Notes: a model not told the origin generated them from the sequence alone. Positions 33,074 through 41,696 are shown, numbered from the stretch's first letter. The stretch is DNA of 64,000 nt from Halarcobacter anaerophilus (GCF_006459125.1 NZ_CP041070.1:62001-126000), one strand, 5' to 3'. Numbers and translations are program-made.

Positions 33074-34358
33074 GGTTTACCTCATGGCGATGATTGTTTA
33101 TGATATTCGCCATTTCAAAAAGAAGATAGGCACTTCCTTCATAAAGGGAATCATTTTTAAGTTGATTTCCTAAACCTTCAAAGTCTGGAAAACCTCTTAA
33201 CATCAAAGCCTTTTTATGTTTCATTGTATATCTTTCTCCATGAAAGTTTGATATTAAAAGTTCACTATCTTCCAAAAAATTTTCAACATCTTCAAAATCT
33301 CCTATTAAAAGATTTTCACATTCGATTGTCTCCAGCAAATCATTTTTATGGGTTGTTACTATTGCTTTTATATTTGCTCCAGCTTCAATAATAGTATGAG
33401 CAATAGAGAGGCATTGGTCCGGTTCTAAAGCTAATACTACGGATGAACTGCCTATGGCGAAATGGGTATCCAAAAGGGCATCTTGAAGTCTTTTTCGCCA
33501 TCTTACGATGCTAGGATGAGGAGAAGTTACCTCTTTTATTTCACAAAGTGTTTTAAAAAACCTATCACTGTTTTCTAATCCTGCCAATGAGTCGAAATGT
33601 ACTAAGTTTATATTTTCGTTTTTCTCTTTTAGTTTGATTCCTGCTTTTTCTACACTGCTTCCTATTGAAATTACCAATGAAGATGATGCTAAATCCTTTA
33701 TCTCATCTAAAGAGATTCCACCTGAAGTTAAAGCTCCTTGTTTAACTCCCAAATGTCCGTCAAGAGAATCACTTAAATCAGGAAGAGCTAAAGTCTCATA
33801 TCCGAAAAGTGCAATTGTATCTTTTATCTTCTCTACTTCTATAGGTTTTAAATTTACATTTGGAATTATTACGGCTTTTTGAGAATCTATCTCTTTTGTA
33901 GGAGTTACAAGCTGCTCTATAATTGCTTCAATAGATTTTGCAAACCCGCTCTCAATAGAACCTTCAAAATCGGGAGTATTTACATAACAGATTGTTTGTT
34001 GATCTTGAAGCAAAAGAGTTGCTCCTTTTATATCATCCCCTTTTGTTTCCGTAAGTCCTGTCGTAAAAAGACCTACTAAATCAGGTTTTACTTTTTTTGT
34101 AATATTTTTAATTGATTCTGAAATTGAATAATCTCCTCCGTCAATTACTGCCGTTATATCATTTACTGCAGTTGTTTGAACGGCGATAGGATCATTAAAG
34201 TGTCTTGTAAAAAACACTTTTGAAAAGGAAGCACACCCTTGAGCCCCGTGCATTAGAGGCATACAGTTTTTTATTCCCAGAAAACAGAGCATTGCTCCCA
34301 TTGGTTGAGAGAGTTTAATAGGATTTAATTGTAAAGGTTTTGAACTAATTGCTTCCAT
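33060..34358 (-). CDS. nifN: Nitrogenase iron-molybdenum cofactor biosynthesis protein NifN
   Basis: One half of the NifEN scaffold on which FeMo-cofactor matures. NPIKLSQPMGAMLCFLGIK and MHGAQGCASFSKVFFTRHF with the cluster cysteine are typical of NifN, as are DPIAVQTTA and GLTETKGDD. The start is ATG 34358 (MEAISSKP), with AAGGAAG upstream; a longer frame from 34397 would begin inside the sigma-54 promoter. Unusually, nifE is about 2.4 kb away in its own unit. Confidence 0.95.
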   Translation of the reverse strand: MEAISSKPLQLNPIKLSQPMGAMLCFLGIKNCMPLMHGAQGCASFSKVFFTRHFNDPIAVQTTAVNDITAVIDGGDYSISESIKNITKKVKPDLVGLFTTGLTETKGDDIKGATLLLQDQQTICYVNTPDFEGSIESGFAKSIEAIIEQLVTPTKEIDSQKAVIIPNVNLKPIEVEKIKDTIALFGYETLALPDLSDSLDGHLGVKQGALTSGGISLDEIKDLASSSLVISIGSSVEKAGIKLKEKNENINLVHFDSLAGLENSDRFFKTLCEIKEVTSPHPSIVRWRKRLQDALLDTHFAIGSSSVVLALEPDQCLSIAHTIIEAGANIKAIVTTHKNDLLETIECENLLIGDFEDVENFLEDSELLISNFHGERYTMKHKKALMLRGFPDFEGLGNQLKNDSLYEGSAYLLFEMANIINNHRHEVNHDEH

Positions 34359-34393
34359 ATGATCTTCCTTTTGCAAGATTTTTGTAATAGAAT

Positions 34394-34407
34394 GCAAAAA
34401 GTGTTCC
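34394..34407 (-). promoter_or_regulatory. Sigma-54 promoter of the nifN operon
   Basis: The minus strand reads GGAACACTTTTTGC, with a predicted start near 34382. This rules out the longer nifN reading frame. Confidence 0.9.
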
Positions 34408-34441
34408 TAATAAAATAATAGGAGATTAAGAAACAAAGGCA

Positions 34442-34447
34442 TATAAT
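34442..34447 (+). promoter_or_regulatory. Vegetative -10 of the 103-aa gene
   Basis: A TATAAT hexamer lies 31 nt before the start of the plus-strand gene at 34479. No -35 is obvious. Confidence 0.45.
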
Positions 34448-34478
34448 TAATCCATTTATTTAAAAGAGGGAGGAAACT

Positions 34479-34790
34479 ATGGAAGTAGGTACTTTTCAGG
34501 CAGTCGAAGATTCAAATAATACATCTTCTTTATATAAAGGAAGTGATTCACAAAACGGCGTATTTGAAGCTCAAATGATACAACATAGTGTTGCAGCACT
34601 TCCTATTCCTGAACCTAAAGAAGTTGAAGGCGTGGATTTAACAAAAAAAGATCTGCCTAAGGTTATGATAAAAGAAGAATATAATGAAGATACCTATGAA
34701 GAGTTACAACAAATAAGACAACGTTCTATAGATATGCTTAACAGCGGTACTATTATGAAAGCAGTATTAAATCAAGAAGAGAACGCTTAA
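34479..34790 (+). CDS. Hypothetical protein (103 aa)
   Basis: Not recognised. The N-terminus is polar and low in structure (MEVGTFQAVEDSNNTSS), then comes a proline-containing LPIPEPKEVEGVDLTKKDLP and a helical C-terminus (ELQQIRQRSIDMLNSGTIM). No signal peptide. GGGAGGAAA precedes the ATG and a TATAAT lies upstream, so it is a real gene with a vegetative promoter rather than a nif gene. It converges on the AI-2E transporter gene. Confidence 0.7.
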   Translation: MEVGTFQAVEDSNNTSSLYKGSDSQNGVFEAQMIQHSVAALPIPEPKEVEGVDLTKKDLPKVMIKEEYNEDTYEELQQIRQRSIDMLNSGTIMKAVLNQEENA

Positions 34791-34803
34791 TCCTTCTCTT
34801 TTC
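34777..34803. terminator. Convergent hairpin terminator
   Basis: AAGAGAA and TTCTCTT form a 7-bp stem with a 10-nt loop at the junction of two convergent genes that overlap by 4 nt. The T run is short, so confidence is moderate. Confidence 0.5.
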
Positions 34804-35815
34804 CAACATCAGACATTAAAATCGACAACCATTTTGTTGATTTATTTGAATCAAAAGCTATTTTTAAAGTCATTGTAATAGGAACGGCTAAAAACATTCC
34901 TACAATTCCTAAAACCCATCCCCATAAAATCAAAGAGAAGAATATAATTAAAGGTGATAAGCCAAGTTCTCTTCCCATAAGTTTAGGTTCAATTATATTA
35001 CTTATCGAGATATTTATAACTACATAAAAGATTCCCAAAATAACGGTAGTATTTAAATCAGCACTAACTAATGATAATAAAAGAGCAGGAACAGCTGCGA
35101 TAATAGATCCTACAACAGGAATAAAGTTAAAAAGCATAGCAATAACACCCCATAAAATCGGGTAATCTATATTAAAAAACATTAAAATAACAGCTATTAA
35201 AAAACCGGTTAGAAAACTTGTTGTTGTTTTTACTAAAAAGTATTTTTGGATATTGTGAGAAAAAAGATTAAAGTGTTCTAGCTTCTCATTATTGTTTTGG
35301 AAAATGATTTTTAATTTTTTTTCAAAAGATTTTGATTCTGCCAATATAAAAGCAACACCAATAATAAGAAGTAAAAATTTAGATAAAAAAGTACCTATAC
35401 TTCCTATAAGATTTGTAGTAATCCCAAGAAAAGAGTTAAAACTAAGAGCATCTAAAATAGTTTTTTTATCTACTTGGAAACCGTATTTTTCCCCTAAACT
35501 GATTATATTTATAACTCCTGCTTGCAACTGTTTTTCATATTGGGGAACATTTGATAGAAAATCTTTAAGTGAAATATTTACGATGTATGACAAAAGAAGT
35601 GAAATCAGCGTAAAAATACCTAAAACAACCAAATAAGAGAATAGTTTGGGAATATGTTTTTTTTCTAATAAGTTTATTAAAGAAGAGATAATAGAAGAGA
35701 TAAAAATAGCTAAAAAGAGTATTATAGCTATTTCACTTACCGCCTTAATCCCGGCAATAATAACTACAACACTAGCTAAATAAAAAAAATAGTATTTTAT
35801 CTTTACGGCATCCAT
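34787..35815 (-). CDS. AI-2E family transporter (TerC/PerM-like)
   Basis: A 342-residue membrane protein with about seven to eight helices. The family marker segments include IFISSIISSLINLLEKKHIP, GFLIAVILMFFNIDYPILWG and AMLFNFIPVVGSIIAAVPA, then PLIIFFSLILWGWVLGIVGM. Members export signals or ions, but few have known substrates. It is not related to nif function and forms part of a small non-nif insert. Confidence 0.9.
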   Translation of the reverse strand: MDAVKIKYYFFYLASVVVIIAGIKAVSEIAIILFLAIFISSIISSLINLLEKKHIPKLFSYLVVLGIFTLISLLLSYIVNISLKDFLSNVPQYEKQLQAGVINIISLGEKYGFQVDKKTILDALSFNSFLGITTNLIGSIGTFLSKFLLLIIGVAFILAESKSFEKKLKIIFQNNNEKLEHFNLFSHNIQKYFLVKTTTSFLTGFLIAVILMFFNIDYPILWGVIAMLFNFIPVVGSIIAAVPALLLSLVSADLNTTVILGIFYVVINISISNIIEPKLMGRELGLSPLIIFFSLILWGWVLGIVGMFLAVPITMTLKIAFDSNKSTKWLSILMSDVGKEKD

Positions 35816-36052
35816 AATATTCCTTTAGATAGGAATTATATCTATAATCTTATAAATTACATATTTTATAAAAAACTCAAAATTTATTATATCTTAAAAG
35901 TATTTTATAGAAGTTTTTTAGCTTCTACATCCGTTGATATTTAATTTTATATTATAAATACTATCTAAATTAAGACCAGATAAAAAGTAAGCAAGTGATT
36001 TTAATTTCTTATTCTTATTTGTTATATCTTTATCAACAATTTATCATTTAAA

Positions 36053-36661
36053 TCAAGCATAAAAAGGCGCCCCTACAGCATCATTATAGTGCTGTTGAAA
36101 AAGTTTATATCCATTTACTATATTTTGATATTGTTCTTTAACTGTACCAGTTGTTTCACTTAAATCTTGGCTAAACTTATCTAACATAGTCGAGATAAAA
36201 GCATCAATATCAATACTGTTTAATTGAGCTCTTGACAGTTCGGTTGAGACATGAATATCATCATTTGAGACAACGAAACTAGCTTCTGTAGGTTTGCCAG
36301 CATAAAAATCTTGAAGATTTATTTGCATTTCTAGTTGCATCCACATTGTATTAGCAGGATTTTCTATACTTCCTAAAGTTTCATACATTGCTTTATTTAA
36401 ATTATCATTATCTGACATATTTATTTTTGCATATTGAAACATAAGTGCAGTTTTTTCTCCATCTTTTGTATCTTCTAGTTCATTGATTCTTTTTTGTATA
36501 TCCTCATAGTTTGCTTTAGCTTCTTCATAAGAAATCTTTCTTATATCACCAGCTGAGTAGTTACTATAGTCAACTTTTTCATTTTCTTGATAATTTGAAG
36601 TTTCATTTGTCTTTTTAACTTGAGACACTGTATTTATATAATTATTAAACGATATTTGCAT
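36053..36661 (-). CDS. Hypothetical protein (202 aa)
   Basis: Not recognised. The protein starts MQISFNNYINTVSQVKK, is rich in polar and helix-forming residues (coiled-coil-like around YEDIQKRINELEDTKDGEKT), and has no cysteine, signal peptide or membrane segment. The gap 35816-36052 is very AT-rich and holds only small inverted repeats. A short 6-bp hairpin lies at 36769-36788 after nifE. Nothing links this gene to nitrogen fixation. Confidence 0.65.
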   Translation of the reverse strand: MQISFNNYINTVSQVKKTNETSNYQENEKVDYSNYSAGDIRKISYEEAKANYEDIQKRINELEDTKDGEKTALMFQYAKINMSDNDNLNKAMYETLGSIENPANTMWMQLEMQINLQDFYAGKPTEASFVVSNDDIHVSTELSRAQLNSIDIDAFISTMLDKFSQDLSETTGTVKEQYQNIVNGYKLFQQHYNDAVGAPFYA

Positions 36662-36795
36662 AATATATAGCCTTATATAAAAATAAAATATAACTGATTT
36701 TATAATATATGGAGTTAAAGATGAGTAAAATTATTAATTAAAGATAGATTATATGTAAGATAGTAGAAGGAAGAGTTTATCTTCTTCCTCTGATA

Positions 36796-38148
36796 TTATT
36801 TAGATAATTTGCTCCAAGGCTCCGGAGTTCCTACAACTTTAAATACTTTGTTGTTTACGGAGTGGCAAACATCTTTTGCAAGATTTATTAAACCGTTGTA
36901 AGCACCGTAACTTATCTTTTTCTCCTGATTAACATCTACAAAAGCGACTTTTTTCTTAATTGCGGTATAAAGACTTCTTCCTCCTGCTAAAAGAATATCT
37001 ACATTATGCTCATCTATTAATTTTGCTTGTTCGGCTCCGGGATTTGTCATAAGGATATCCACATATTTAGAGGCTATCTCTTTATCTTCCAAGGTTGCTT
37101 TTTTTACAGATGTTGCAACTACGTTTAGACCTATATCTTGAAGAGCACTTGCTATTGACCAAGATTTATTTCCCCCCGTATTTAAAATAGCTTTTTTGCC
37201 TTCTAACATCTTTCTATAGGGAATTAAAGCTTTTTCCAATTTTGCTTCTTCTTGGGCAATTACCTCTTCTGCTCTTTGGATTAACTCTTTATCTCCAAAA
37301 GCATTTACAATACTTCTTATTGCATTACTTGTATCTCTTTTTCCGTAAAATGAGATTGAGATATAAGGGATTTGATACTTCTCTTGCATCTTTCTGCATA
37401 AAGTTACTAAAGATTTTGCACAAACTATTACGTTAAGTTTTGCTCTGTGAGCCATTTGAATATTTTCTACTCTACCGTCTCCTGCAAGAGTAGATACGAT
37501 TTTAATCCCTATTTTTTCTAAAATAGGAGTATATTGCCACATATCTCCCGTAACATTATATTCACCGATTAGATTAATTCCATATGGATGAATCTCTTTT
37601 GGCTCTCTTGTTCCTATAAGCTGGTGAAGTACCGATTCTCCTCCAAGTCTGGAACCTAGATTCTTCCCTCCTACAAAACCAGGAGAGTGAATAACTACGA
37701 TAGGAATACCGTGCTTTTCTTCCATTCTGGCACATACATTATCCATATCATCACCGATCATTGCAGTAACGCAGGTTTCATATACAAATATTGCTTTTGG
37801 ATTTTTATGTTCTACTAAGTAGTTAATAGAATCTTCCAGTTTTTTATTTCCTCCGAATATTACATCATTTGTATTAACATCGGTAGTATATCCCGTAAAA
37901 GTATTGTTCTCACCTTTATGGGAAGTTAGGGTTTGTCTGGTCTCCCATGACGCTCCGATACAAGTTGCAGGTGAGTGAACTAAGTGTATAACATCTGCAT
38001 AAGGGAAAAGTGCAATTTGAGAACCCTCAAAGGCACAACCGCCTGATGTGGCACCCGGTTTTGGTTTATCGCATGAAGATTTTTTTGTTTTGTTATGAGA
38101 ACATGCACTCTCATTTAATAGATCTCTAATTAGTTTTTTATTTACCAT
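36796..38148 (-). CDS. nifE: Nitrogenase iron-molybdenum cofactor biosynthesis protein NifE
   Basis: Partner of NifN in the cofactor scaffold. Cysteines that hold the permanent [4Fe-4S] cluster are in GGCAFEGSQIAL, HSPATCIGAS and YETCVTAMIGDD; a further Cys in NVIVCAKSL matches the cofactor-proximal site. The 450-residue length is normal. It is a single-gene unit transcribed from its own sigma-54 promoter, divergent from the NifX-like/flavodiiron operon. Confidence 0.96.
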   Translation of the reverse strand: MVNKKLIRDLLNESACSHNKTKKSSCDKPKPGATSGGCAFEGSQIALFPYADVIHLVHSPATCIGASWETRQTLTSHKGENNTFTGYTTDVNTNDVIFGGNKKLEDSINYLVEHKNPKAIFVYETCVTAMIGDDMDNVCARMEEKHGIPIVVIHSPGFVGGKNLGSRLGGESVLHQLIGTREPKEIHPYGINLIGEYNVTGDMWQYTPILEKIGIKIVSTLAGDGRVENIQMAHRAKLNVIVCAKSLVTLCRKMQEKYQIPYISISFYGKRDTSNAIRSIVNAFGDKELIQRAEEVIAQEEAKLEKALIPYRKMLEGKKAILNTGGNKSWSIASALQDIGLNVVATSVKKATLEDKEIASKYVDILMTNPGAEQAKLIDEHNVDILLAGGRSLYTAIKKKVAFVDVNQEKKISYGAYNGLINLAKDVCHSVNNKVFKVVGTPEPWSKLSK

Positions 38149-38183
38149 CTTAGACTCTTTATGTTAATTTTGAAGATTTTCAT

Positions 38184-38197
38184 GCAAATTATATTCC
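38184..38197 (-). promoter_or_regulatory. Sigma-54 promoter of nifE
   Basis: The minus strand reads GGAATATAATTTGC. Its -24 is only 11 bp from that of the divergent promoter at 38209. The predicted start is near 38172. Confidence 0.8.
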
Positions 38198-38208
38198 TTT
38201 GAGTTTAT

Positions 38209-38222
38209 GGAACAGTTTTTGC
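38209..38222 (+). promoter_or_regulatory. Sigma-54 promoter of the NifX-like/flavodiiron operon
   Basis: The plus strand reads GGAACAGTTTTTGC. The predicted start near 38234 gives a leader of about 30 nt before 38265. Confidence 0.88.
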
Positions 38223-38264
38223 ATTGTAATTTTAAAATAATTTAAAAAGAGCGAGGAGATTAAG

Positions 38265-38654
38265 ATGATTGCTATACCATTAAATAAAAGTAGTTCTACT
38301 ACGATTTCGGATTTATATGGTAATGCTCCATATTTTGCTCTACTAAACCCTACAACCGGAAGTTTTACCGTAGAAGAGAACATAGGTTGCGGAAACGGTT
38401 TGGATACTGCTAAATTTGTTAAAGACTTAGGCGTAACAAGTACAATATTCTTTCATATGGGAGAGGGTGTTTTTAACTATTTAAATGAGAACGAAATCAA
38501 AGTATTTTCTGCTACAAAAATGTATTTAAGTATTGAAGATATTTATAGAAGCTTATTGGAAAACAGTTGTAAAATTGTTACTAAACATAATTGCGAATCA
38601 CTACTTGATCCGGGCACTGCAAGTTGTGCTTGTGAATGTGAAGATAGGAGTTAA
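38265..38654 (+). CDS. NifX-like dinitrogenase cofactor-binding domain protein with Cys tail
   Basis: A 129-residue protein of the NifB/NifX/MTH1175 family: MIAIPLNKSS, ISDLYGNAPYFALLN and DLGVTSTIFFHMGEGVFNYL are the core strands. It ends with SCACECEDRS, a Cys-x-Cys-x-Cys tail that could bind metal. GAGGAG lies before the ATG. It is the first gene of a sigma-54 operon and probably handles a cofactor precursor. Confidence 0.85.
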   Translation: MIAIPLNKSSSTTISDLYGNAPYFALLNPTTGSFTVEENIGCGNGLDTAKFVKDLGVTSTIFFHMGEGVFNYLNENEIKVFSATKMYLSIEDIYRSLLENSCKIVTKHNCESLLDPGTASCACECEDRS

Positions 38655-38656
38655 AA

Positions 38657-39037
38657 ATGGCTGTAATGATAACAGATGAATGTATTAATTGTGATACTTG
38701 TATTGAAGAGTGTCCTGCTACTGCAATTGTAAGTGCGGATGATTCTCCTTTGGAAGAGGGTGAATATACTTATGTAAAACCTGAAAAATGTATTGAGTGT
38801 GTTGACGGTTCTGTTCCAAAATGTTTTGATGCTTGTCCCACTCCCGGGGCAATAGTTTGGGATTTGCCTTATACTGCCGAATATGATGATTATTATCTGG
38901 AAGGTAACGAAGAGGGTATTTATAAAATCAGAGTACATAAGAAAAAAGGTATTTTCTCTCCTGCAAATCAGCCAAAACCTTTTAGGGAAGCTATTAGTAT
39001 AGAAGAGAGAATGGAACATAAGGCTTTGGAATTTTAG
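38657..39037 (+). CDS. 2x[4Fe-4S] ferredoxin (paralogue of 1808-2194)
   Basis: A 126-residue ferredoxin with CINCDTCIEECP and CIECVDGSVPKCFDACP clusters. The C-terminal GIYKIRVHKKKG segment is shared with the ferredoxin at 1808-2194, showing duplication. TAGGAG lies before the ATG. Position between a NifX-like gene and the Nfu fusion suggests it supplies electrons in cluster or cofactor assembly. Confidence 0.92.
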   Translation: MAVMITDECINCDTCIEECPATAIVSADDSPLEEGEYTYVKPEKCIECVDGSVPKCFDACPTPGAIVWDLPYTAEYDDYYLEGNEEGIYKIRVHKKKGIFSPANQPKPFREAISIEERMEHKALEF

Positions 39038-39040
39038 AAG

Positions 39041-40015
39041 ATGAAAAAAGAAGATTTGGAACATTATCTCCGTCTTGAATATCCTTTTGAGTGTTACAGC
39101 GGAGAGCATGAAGTAGGCGATGCCTATTTAGTTCAATTTACCGATTTTGATATTAAAGCCTCTAGTGAAGATTATGAAGAGGCTGTAACGCTTGCCCATG
39201 AGTATTTGGCACAGCATATTGTAAGTGAGTTAAAAAACGGAAGAGAACTTCCAAATCCAGGTGAAGGAATAGAATTTATGAAACATAGAGAAGCATTAGC
39301 GGCATATAAGAAGAAAGATTTTGAAACAGCTTTTAAAATTTGGGAAGAAGAAGCCAAAGTCAAAAATGACAGGGCAATGGCAAATCTTGGACTAATGTAC
39401 TTAAAAGGTGAAGGTGTAAATAAAGATTATGCCAAAGCTAAAGAGTGGTTTGATGAAGCCAGCAAATATGATAATGACTCTGCTAATTTTAATTTGGCTT
39501 TAATGTATCAAACAAAAATCGGAGTAGAAGAGGATCTTGAAAAAGCTAAAGAGTATTTTAGACGTGCAGTTAGAAAAAATCATACACAAGCTGCTTTTAG
39601 ACTAGCTCTTCTTCTTTTAAAAGATAGAAACAATCTTGATGAGGTAAAAGAGGGTTTTGATTGTATGATTAAAGCTGCTTCAAAAGGTCATGCAATGGCA
39701 AATATCCAACTTACGGGGATGGATAAACCTTTTGAAGAAAATTGTGAGTTAAATGAACACTTTAGGGCACAAACAAAAGAGAAACAACTAGAGATAATAA
39801 ATGATGCTTTAGATAGATTTATCAGACCGATTTTATTAAAAGACGGCGGTAATGTTGTTTTAGTAGATTTTATAAATGAACCGGAATTGGAGTTAAGACT
39901 TGCTTACCAAGGTGCATGTGTCGGTTGTTCTATCGCTTCAACGGGAACCTATTCAATGATAGCAGATACTATGCAAAAAGTAATAGATTCAAGAGTAAGG
40001 ATATTTATCCTATGA
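39041..40015 (+). CDS. Three-part fusion: HicB-like, Sel1 repeats, Nfu iron-sulfur scaffold domain
   Basis: A 324-residue protein. Residues about 1-75 resemble the HicB/antitoxin fold (YLVQFTDFDIKASSEDYEEAV, GRELPNPGEG). Residues about 85-230 are Sel1-type repeats (RAMANLGLMYLKGEGVNKDY, SANFNLALMYQTKIGVEEDL, QAAFRLALLLL). Residues about 250-324 are an Nfu domain (RPILLKDGGNVVLVDF and CVGCSIASTG) with the CxxC cluster motif. No nifU or nifS is present, so this may deliver Fe-S clusters to nitrogenase proteins. The gene starts 3 nt after the ferredoxin stop and overlaps the next by 4 nt. I know no named family with this order. Confidence 0.85.
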   Translation: MKKEDLEHYLRLEYPFECYSGEHEVGDAYLVQFTDFDIKASSEDYEEAVTLAHEYLAQHIVSELKNGRELPNPGEGIEFMKHREALAAYKKKDFETAFKIWEEEAKVKNDRAMANLGLMYLKGEGVNKDYAKAKEWFDEASKYDNDSANFNLALMYQTKIGVEEDLEKAKEYFRRAVRKNHTQAAFRLALLLLKDRNNLDEVKEGFDCMIKAASKGHAMANIQLTGMDKPFEENCELNEHFRAQTKEKQLEIINDALDRFIRPILLKDGGNVVLVDFINEPELELRLAYQGACVGCSIASTGTYSMIADTMQKVIDSRVRIFIL

Positions 40016-40371
40016 GAATTGCATTTGCTTCCAAAGATAATATCCATGTAAATGAGCATTTTGGATGGTGTAAAGAGTTTTATATTTATGAAATAGATAA
40101 AGACTCTTTCTCTTTTATCAAATCTGTAGACTCTTCAATAGAGATTGACGATGAGATTGATAAATTAACATATAAAATTGAGTGTATTGAAGATAGTGAT
40201 ATTTTATATGTACAGCAAATCGGTCCAAAAGCTTCAATGATGGTAAAATCGGCAAAAGTTTTTCCCATGCAGGCAAGCAAAGAGAATGAAAAAATAGAGG
40301 ATGTATTAAACAAATTGATAAAAATGCAGGAAAATCCTCCAATCTGGATGAGAAGGTTAATAGTAAAATAA
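40012..40371 (+). CDS. NifX-like protein (second in operon)
   Basis: A 119-residue NifX-family protein starting MRIAFASKDNIHVNEHFGW; the EHFGWCKEF segment is the NifX/NafY signature, and the end NPPIWMRRLI resembles that of NifX at 29729. Its ATG overlaps the fusion-gene stop by 4 nt (ATGA). A longer frame from 39916 lies in the fusion gene and is rejected. It probably binds an FeMo-cofactor precursor. Confidence 0.88.
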   Translation: MRIAFASKDNIHVNEHFGWCKEFYIYEIDKDSFSFIKSVDSSIEIDDEIDKLTYKIECIEDSDILYVQQIGPKASMMVKSAKVFPMQASKENEKIEDVLNKLIKMQENPPIWMRRLIVK

Positions 40372-40372
40372 A

Positions 40373-41617
40373 ATGGAAAATATTAATAATGAACCAATTG
40401 AAATAGCACCGAATATATATTTTATAGGTGCTTTTGACCCTGATATCAGAACTTTTGATATTATTATGAAAACGGCAAACGGGTCATCTTATAATGCCTA
40501 TTTAATAAAAACAGATGAAGGTGTCGTAATAGTAGATACCGTAAAATTAGAGTTTCAAAATGAGTTTTTTCAAAAAATAGAGAAGCTTTGTTCTTATGAT
40601 GAGATTAAATATGTAATAGCACATCACTTAGAACCCGATCATGCGGGTGCAATTCCTGAATTAATCGAAAGAGCGCCTCAGGCAAAAGTTTTAATCTCTC
40701 CTCAAGCAACGGCTATGTTAAAAGCTATTACCCATAAAGATAATATTGATTTTGAAACTGTCTGGACAAACAAAAGTTTAAAATTGGGAGATAAAACGAT
40801 TAAGTTTCTGACAACTCCTTATTTACACTGGCCTGAAACTATGAGTTCATATGTAGAAGAGGATAAACTTCTTTTTTCGGGAGACGTTTTCGGAAGTCAC
40901 TACTATGATAAAAGATTGTTTGACGATTTAGTAGGAGATTTTTTCTATGCCTTTAAATACTATTATGATCATATTATGAGACCTTTTAAATCTTATGCCT
41001 TAAATGCAATAAAACTGTATGAAAAATATGAGATTGATATTATTGCGACTTTACATGGACCTATTCTAAGAGATAATCCTAAAAAATATGTCGATTACTA
41101 TAGAAAATGGAGTCAAGATGATTATAAAGTAATCTCTAACGGTAAAAAAACTCTCTCTATTTTTTATCTTACAAGTTATAAAAACACGCAAGATATGGCA
41201 GAAGCAATTTATGAAGGTGCGGAGAGTGTAGAGGGAATAGTTGCAAATGTGTATGATTTGGCATCTATTGAAGAGTCAAATATGATAAATATTTTAGAAG
41301 AGAGTGACGGTATTTTAATCGGAGCTCCCACTATTAATGCAGATGCTCCGAAACCTGTTTGGGATTTGCTTTCATGTATGATGCTTTTGGAAAAAAGGGG
41401 AAAAATAGGCGGAGCTTTCGGAAGTTACGGCTGGAGCGGTGAAGCAGTCGATATGATTGTTCACAGACTTAAATCTTTGAATTTCAGAGTACCTCCTTTA
41501 CAAAGTATGAAAATAAAATTAATTCCTACAAAAGAGGAACTTAAAGATTGTTACAATTTCGGGGTAGAGTTTTCAGAAGTTTTAAACGGAAAAATAATAG
41601 AAATAACTATGAATTAA
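40373..41617 (+). CDS. Flavodiiron protein (A-type flavoprotein), O2/NO reductase
   Basis: A 414-residue cytoplasmic enzyme that reduces O2 to water (or NO). The N-terminal metallo-beta-lactamase domain carries the diiron ligands in HHLEPDHAG (HxExDH), HWPETM, SGDVFG and LHGPILR. The C-terminal flavodoxin domain begins around residue 255 (LSIFYLTSYKNTQDMAEAI) and has GAPTINADAP and GAFGSYGWSGEA. It starts 1 nt after the NifX-like gene, in a sigma-54 operon, so oxygen removal around nitrogenase is its likely job. Confidence 0.93.
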   Translation: MENINNEPIEIAPNIYFIGAFDPDIRTFDIIMKTANGSSYNAYLIKTDEGVVIVDTVKLEFQNEFFQKIEKLCSYDEIKYVIAHHLEPDHAGAIPELIERAPQAKVLISPQATAMLKAITHKDNIDFETVWTNKSLKLGDKTIKFLTTPYLHWPETMSSYVEEDKLLFSGDVFGSHYYDKRLFDDLVGDFFYAFKYYYDHIMRPFKSYALNAIKLYEKYEIDIIATLHGPILRDNPKKYVDYYRKWSQDDYKVISNGKKTLSIFYLTSYKNTQDMAEAIYEGAESVEGIVANVYDLASIEESNMINILEESDGILIGAPTINADAPKPVWDLLSCMMLLEKRGKIGGAFGSYGWSGEAVDMIVHRLKSLNFRVPPLQSMKIKLIPTKEELKDCYNFGVEFSEVLNGKIIEITMN

Positions 41618-41620
41618 AAG

Positions 41621-41695
41621 TTAATTGGTGATGAGTATAAAATTACAGTATCTTTGACTAAAACTAAATAAAATTATACTCATCACTAATTAGTT
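41621..41695. terminator. Long bidirectional inverted repeat terminator
   Basis: About 20 bp at 41621-41643 pairs with 41672-41692 (core GTGATGAGTATAA with TTATACTCATCAC, one mismatch outside) around a 30-nt loop. It lies between convergent genes, with T run on the plus strand. It could be an unusually long terminator or a structured RNA. Confidence 0.65.
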
Positions 41696-41696
41696 T

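Noticed and set aside
33060-34397. Longer NifN frame starting at 34397
   Set aside because: The extra codons overlap the sigma-54 promoter at 34394-34407 and precede the predicted transcription start; ATG 34358 has a ribosome site.
38651-39109. Open frame of 152 codons on the minus strand
   Set aside because: Antisense to the 4Fe-4S ferredoxin gene; Phe/Ile-rich shadow of an AT-rich coding strand.
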